64,000 bases of DNA, taken from the NCBI RefSeq assembly GCF_000196115.1, contig NC_005027.1, positions 310,001 to 374,000 of the forward strand, in the 5' to 3' direction. This DNA is from Rhodopirellula baltica SH 1 (GTDB lineage: Bacteria > Planctomycetota > Planctomycetia > Pirellulales > Pirellulaceae). Shown here one piece after another: positions 61,241 through 64,000 of the stretch (position 1 is its first letter; every line of letters starts with the position of its first letter). The position numbers and the translations under genes were made by a program. The notes beneath the pieces were generated by a model. The model worked only from the letters and a program-made list of their open reading frames with translations. It did not search any database and had not been told where the DNA came from.

Positions 61241-63908
61241 AGCGGCCTGCGTCCGCGAAGTTCCATTCGTGAATGGGGACGCCGTTGCCATCGAGCAAAC
61301 GCATTTGCCGGATTTCGATTTGGCCAGCTCCATTGGACGGATCGATTCGGACGCCCTGCACTGGGCCTTGCGGCGAGAGCTGGATGGAATAGGTGTGAAC
61401 GTTTCCATCATGAGTCACATCAAAGACCTGGCTTCGCTCCGCTGAATACGGCTGACCAACTTCCTTCCAGAACACCTGCCCACTGCCCGATGATTTTGAT
61501 TGCATCTCAACGGTGAACGTCATCGTGGATGCCTTCACCACTTCGGGAAGCGAGAAACTCAAGTGCGGATCACCGCCGGTGCTGCTGACTCGCAGCACAC
61601 TGTTGGCGACGGAAAGGTCGCAGGTCCCACCGGGCAACCAACCAGCGACCGGTTTCCGTTGAACTCGCTGTTTGCCCTTCTTGGGTTTGTTGCCGCTGCG
61701 TTTCAGATTGCCTTTGCCTTCGGCGCCCGCGTTGTATTTGGCGGGATCAAAGTTTTTGTTGACCAGCGGTCTGACGGCCTTGGTTTCAACCAGATGCTGC
61801 CCGATCAACTTGTCCATCTGCTGGACCCGGTCGGGATGTTTTGCCGCCAGGTTGATTCGTTCACCAAGGTCGTTCTTCAAGTTGAAAAGTTTGTAGCGAT
61901 GCGAGCCGTTTGGACCGCCATGAAAGATGCGGATGAGTTTCCAATCGCCTTGATGCACGCTGACCGAAGGCGGCATCCAATTCGGCACAGGAGGGTCATG
62001 AGGAAAGTAAGTGAAGATCGCGTCTCGCTGCAGCGGTTTCCCCTGCAACGCGGGAACAATGCTGACACCATCGAAACGCTGGTTCGGCTGAGCGTCGATC
62101 GCCAACATCTCCAAAAGCGTGGGATAGAAATCGATGCTTTGAATGATCGCATCGCTTCGTGATCCGGATTCCACCACACCGGGTTGGACAACGATCGCCG
62201 GGCCACGCACACCGCCTTCGTACATCGTCGCCTTGCCGCCTCGCAGCGGAGCGTTGCTGGTCGCGGTCGTGCCATCGACCTCGTTGTACATATTGCCACC
62301 GTTGTCCGATGCGAAAACGATGATCGTTTCGTCGGCGATCCCCAAACGGTCCAGCGTGTCCAGCAACGTGCCAATCGCATCGTCCATGCTTTCGATCATC
62401 GCGGCGTACGTGGGGCAACGTTGCGGATCCTTTGGGTCAACGCGATCTCGATATTCTTCGATCAACTCTTTCTTGGCATCAAACGGTGCATGAACGCTGA
62501 ACATCCAGTAGTTCAGGAAGAATGGCTCGTTTGTGTGTTGTTCGAGGAAGCGGACCGCTTCCTTGGCCATCCGATCTTCGAGGTGCTCGTCCGGGATCAC
62601 CGGATCGTGATCGAAGTCCTTGAACTTCCAAGGTGCGACATAGCTGCCCGCAGGACCTGGCCCGGGATGGTGCGGCACATCGACGTCGAAACCATGTTCC
62701 AGAGGTGAGTAGGGTTCAGGGCCCAAGTGCCATTTTCCGAAATGCCCGGTCGCGTAGCCGTTGTCACGGAACATCTCTGCAAGCGTGTAGTACTTGGTGT
62801 CCAGACGTGTAACCGATTCGGGGACCGTTGAAAACTTATTCGGCGGGCCGGTCTCAGACACCTTCGGTTCCAAAACCACCTTCGGCAGGTGACAGGTCGG
62901 GGAAGTGATGCCGTGCCGTGCGGGGCTGAGCCCGGTTAAAACACTCGCTCGTGTTGGCGAACACAGCGGACTGGACGAGTATGCCCGAGTGAACGTCATC
63001 CCACGCTTTGCGAGTCGTTCGATATTGGGTGTCTGATAAAGCTTGGTGGTTCCAAACAGCGTCGTGTCGCTCCATCCCAGGTCATCGGCCAGGATGAACA
63101 GCACGTTGGGTCGCTTCGATGCACTGGCATTTGGTGTTGCGGCGGGTTCATTCTCGAGCTCTTTCACTCGGATGTTCTTCCACAACACGGTGCCTTTCGC
63201 ACCTTTGTGAACCTGCAGACCGAAAAAGCCTTTGGGGTAGGATCCATCGTCGATCCAGTGAGCCGCTGGCACGCCGTTGATCCAGGTTTTGACGACGTTG
63301 CCCTGAGCAGAAATCGTCACGCGATTCCAAATGTCTTCCGTGGTGGCTGCTCTCGCTTCCTTGTGCTCTTTCAACCACAGTGGATAAAAGTAACCGCCGC
63401 AGCTCTGACCATAGATGCCGCCCGACCAATGGCGATCTTGAGTGAAGCCCTCCATCTCTGCCTGAGGACCAAACACCGTTTCCGTTCCGTTCTTGCCCGG
63501 TTTGGATTGAGCACGGAACATCACACCGCTGTTGCAGGACTCTTCCCACTTCATGTCGCAGGTGAAAATGAAGTCGTCGAAGTCATCTCGTTCGGTTGAT
63601 AGATAAGTGCTGTTGGAACCTGGCACCACTTGGCCAACCAGGATCCCGTCTTTCACCTCAAACGTGCAACTGCCACCTTTGGCTGTCCAGCCACTCAGGT
63701 CTTTGCCATTGAACAGCGAAGTGAATCCCTCCGACAGATCCGGCTCCGAGTCCGTGTTGAGCAACATCTCCTCGGGCAAAGGAGCGTTGTCTTGGCCTTT
63801 GTACTTTGCATGCCAAGCATGCTGTTGAGGTTCGAGTTCACCCGCCACGACATGGTCAGTGCAAAAGCACATGACGAAGGCGAGCAATGAGAGAGCGATT
63901 CGATTCAT
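61239..63908 (-). CDS. DUF1080-sulfatase fusion with C-terminal beta-sandwich
   Basis: 889 aa from ATG 63908. After a signal peptide ([14 protein letters not shown]), residues ~58-252 form a DUF1080 domain ([42 protein letters not shown]). Residues ~265-740 are an S1 sulfatase: [19 protein letters not shown]316-S-P-T-R320 (canonical formylglycine site) with [18 protein letters not shown]. Residues ~765-889 ([38 protein letters not shown]) look like a beta-sandwich, perhaps carbohydrate-binding. It may be an exported multi-domain glycan-processing enzyme; the DUF1080 part could be a 3-keto-glycoside hydrolase or a binding module. It heads the directon running down to 53698. Confidence 0.9.
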   Translation of the reverse strand: MNRIALSLLAFVMCFCTDHVVAGELEPQQHAWHAKYKGQDNAPLPEEMLLNTDSEPDLSEGFTSLFNGKDLSGWTAKGGSCTFEVKDGILVGQVVPGSNSTYLSTERDDFDDFIFTCDMKWEESCNSGVMFRAQSKPGKNGTETVFGPQAEMEGFTQDRHWSGGIYGQSCGGYFYPLWLKEHKEARAATTEDIWNRVTISAQGNVVKTWINGVPAAHWIDDGSYPKGFFGLQVHKGAKGTVLWKNIRVKELENEPAATPNASASKRPNVLFILADDLGWSDTTLFGTTKLYQTPNIERLAKRGMTFTRAYSSSPLCSPTRASVLTGLSPARHGITSPTCHLPKVVLEPKVSETGPPNKFSTVPESVTRLDTKYYTLAEMFRDNGYATGHFGKWHLGPEPYSPLEHGFDVDVPHHPGPGPAGSYVAPWKFKDFDHDPVIPDEHLEDRMAKEAVRFLEQHTNEPFFLNYWMFSVHAPFDAKKELIEEYRDRVDPKDPQRCPTYAAMIESMDDAIGTLLDTLDRLGIADETIIVFASDNGGNMYNEVDGTTATSNAPLRGGKATMYEGGVRGPAIVVQPGVVESGSRSDAIIQSIDFYPTLLEMLAIDAQPNQRFDGVSIVPALQGKPLQRDAIFTYFPHDPPVPNWMPPSVSVHQGDWKLIRIFHGGPNGSHRYKLFNLKNDLGERINLAAKHPDRVQQMDKLIGQHLVETKAVRPLVNKNFDPAKYNAGAEGKGNLKRSGNKPKKGKQRVQRKPVAGWLPGGTCDLSVANSVLRVSSTGGDPHLSFSLPEVVKASTMTFTVEMQSKSSGSGQVFWKEVGQPYSAERSQVFDVTHDGNVHTYSIQLSPQGPVQGVRIDPSNGAGQIEIRQMRLLDGNGVPIHEWNFADAGR

Positions 63909-64000
63909 GGTGGTTGTCCGGTGGGGATTGGCAGCCGGTGTGGCGGCAGGCCAGTGTTGAGGCAGTAGGGATGCGGGGTTGGTTGAAATGGGAGTGGGAC

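Overview
The window comes from a planctomycete chromosome, most likely Rhodopirellula or a close Pirellulaceae relative. The signs are five S1-family sulfatases, DUF1080 proteins, the paired cytochrome-like (DUF1587/1595/1592/1588/1585) and DUF1552 proteins, PQQ-type beta-propellers, two ECF sigma factors with a Ser/Thr kinase carrying TPR-like repeats, N-terminal L-x-x-E-x-L/M-E-x-R-x-L-L-A export-type motifs, moderate GC and loosely packed genes. No rRNA, tRNA, CRISPR array, prophage or classical insertion sequence was seen. Assignments rest on motif recognition; no database search was run.

Layout. 0-11 kb: a partial YCII/SnoaL protein, an ExoD-like membrane protein, a six-cysteine desulforedoxin-like mini-protein, a secreted DUF1080 protein, a 1384-aa DUF3857/transglutaminase-like/TPR protein, a beta-helix surface protein and a decayed secreted-protein gene. 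11-28 kb (mostly +): a GH99-like/planctomycete-cytochrome fusion, a DUF1552 protein and an ankyrin protein in a coupled run. A heptamer tandem repeat follows, then two sulfatases, a tandem alpha/beta hydrolase (-), a PQQ propeller and an SHD1-cytochrome-WD40 protein. 28-41.5 kb: signalling and surface genes, namely two ECF sigma factors, two EF-hand proteins, a Ser/Thr kinase, a dockerin-bearing animal-type heme peroxidase, a PQQ propeller and a large multi-PAS hybrid histidine kinase. 41.5-49.3 kb: a prenyltransferase/squalene-cyclase-repeat membrane protein, a zinc metallopeptidase overlapping an AI-2E-type transporter, an EcsC protein, a small protein behind a sigma-54-like promoter, a lipase-like hydrolase and a hypothetical protein. 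49.5-64 kb: an apparent deoxysugar/sulfated-glycan region with L-rhamnose isomerase, an NCS1-like permease, an AraC regulator, a tandem class II aldolase, an aldehyde dehydrogenase and three sulfatases, one fused to DUF1080. A REP-associated tyrosine transposase (RAYT) with flanking REP repeats sits among the sulfatases.

How the genes may work together (inference): secreted sulfatases desulfate an algal polysaccharide and the released rhamnose-type sugar is imported. RhaA isomerises it, the aldolase cleaves the product, and the dehydrogenase oxidises lactaldehyde. No rhamnulokinase, mutarotase or microcompartment shell gene is in the window.

The strongest unusual signals are a RAYT/REP unit with ~77-bp direct repeats; two 126-bp, 88%-identical palindromic elements 23 kb apart in opposite orientation; a two-block (9+9) heptamer array between an ankyrin gene and a sulfatase; a tandem aldolase and a tandem hydrolase whose second halves have lost catalytic residues; two sulfatases without the active-site proline; and two unusual domain fusions.
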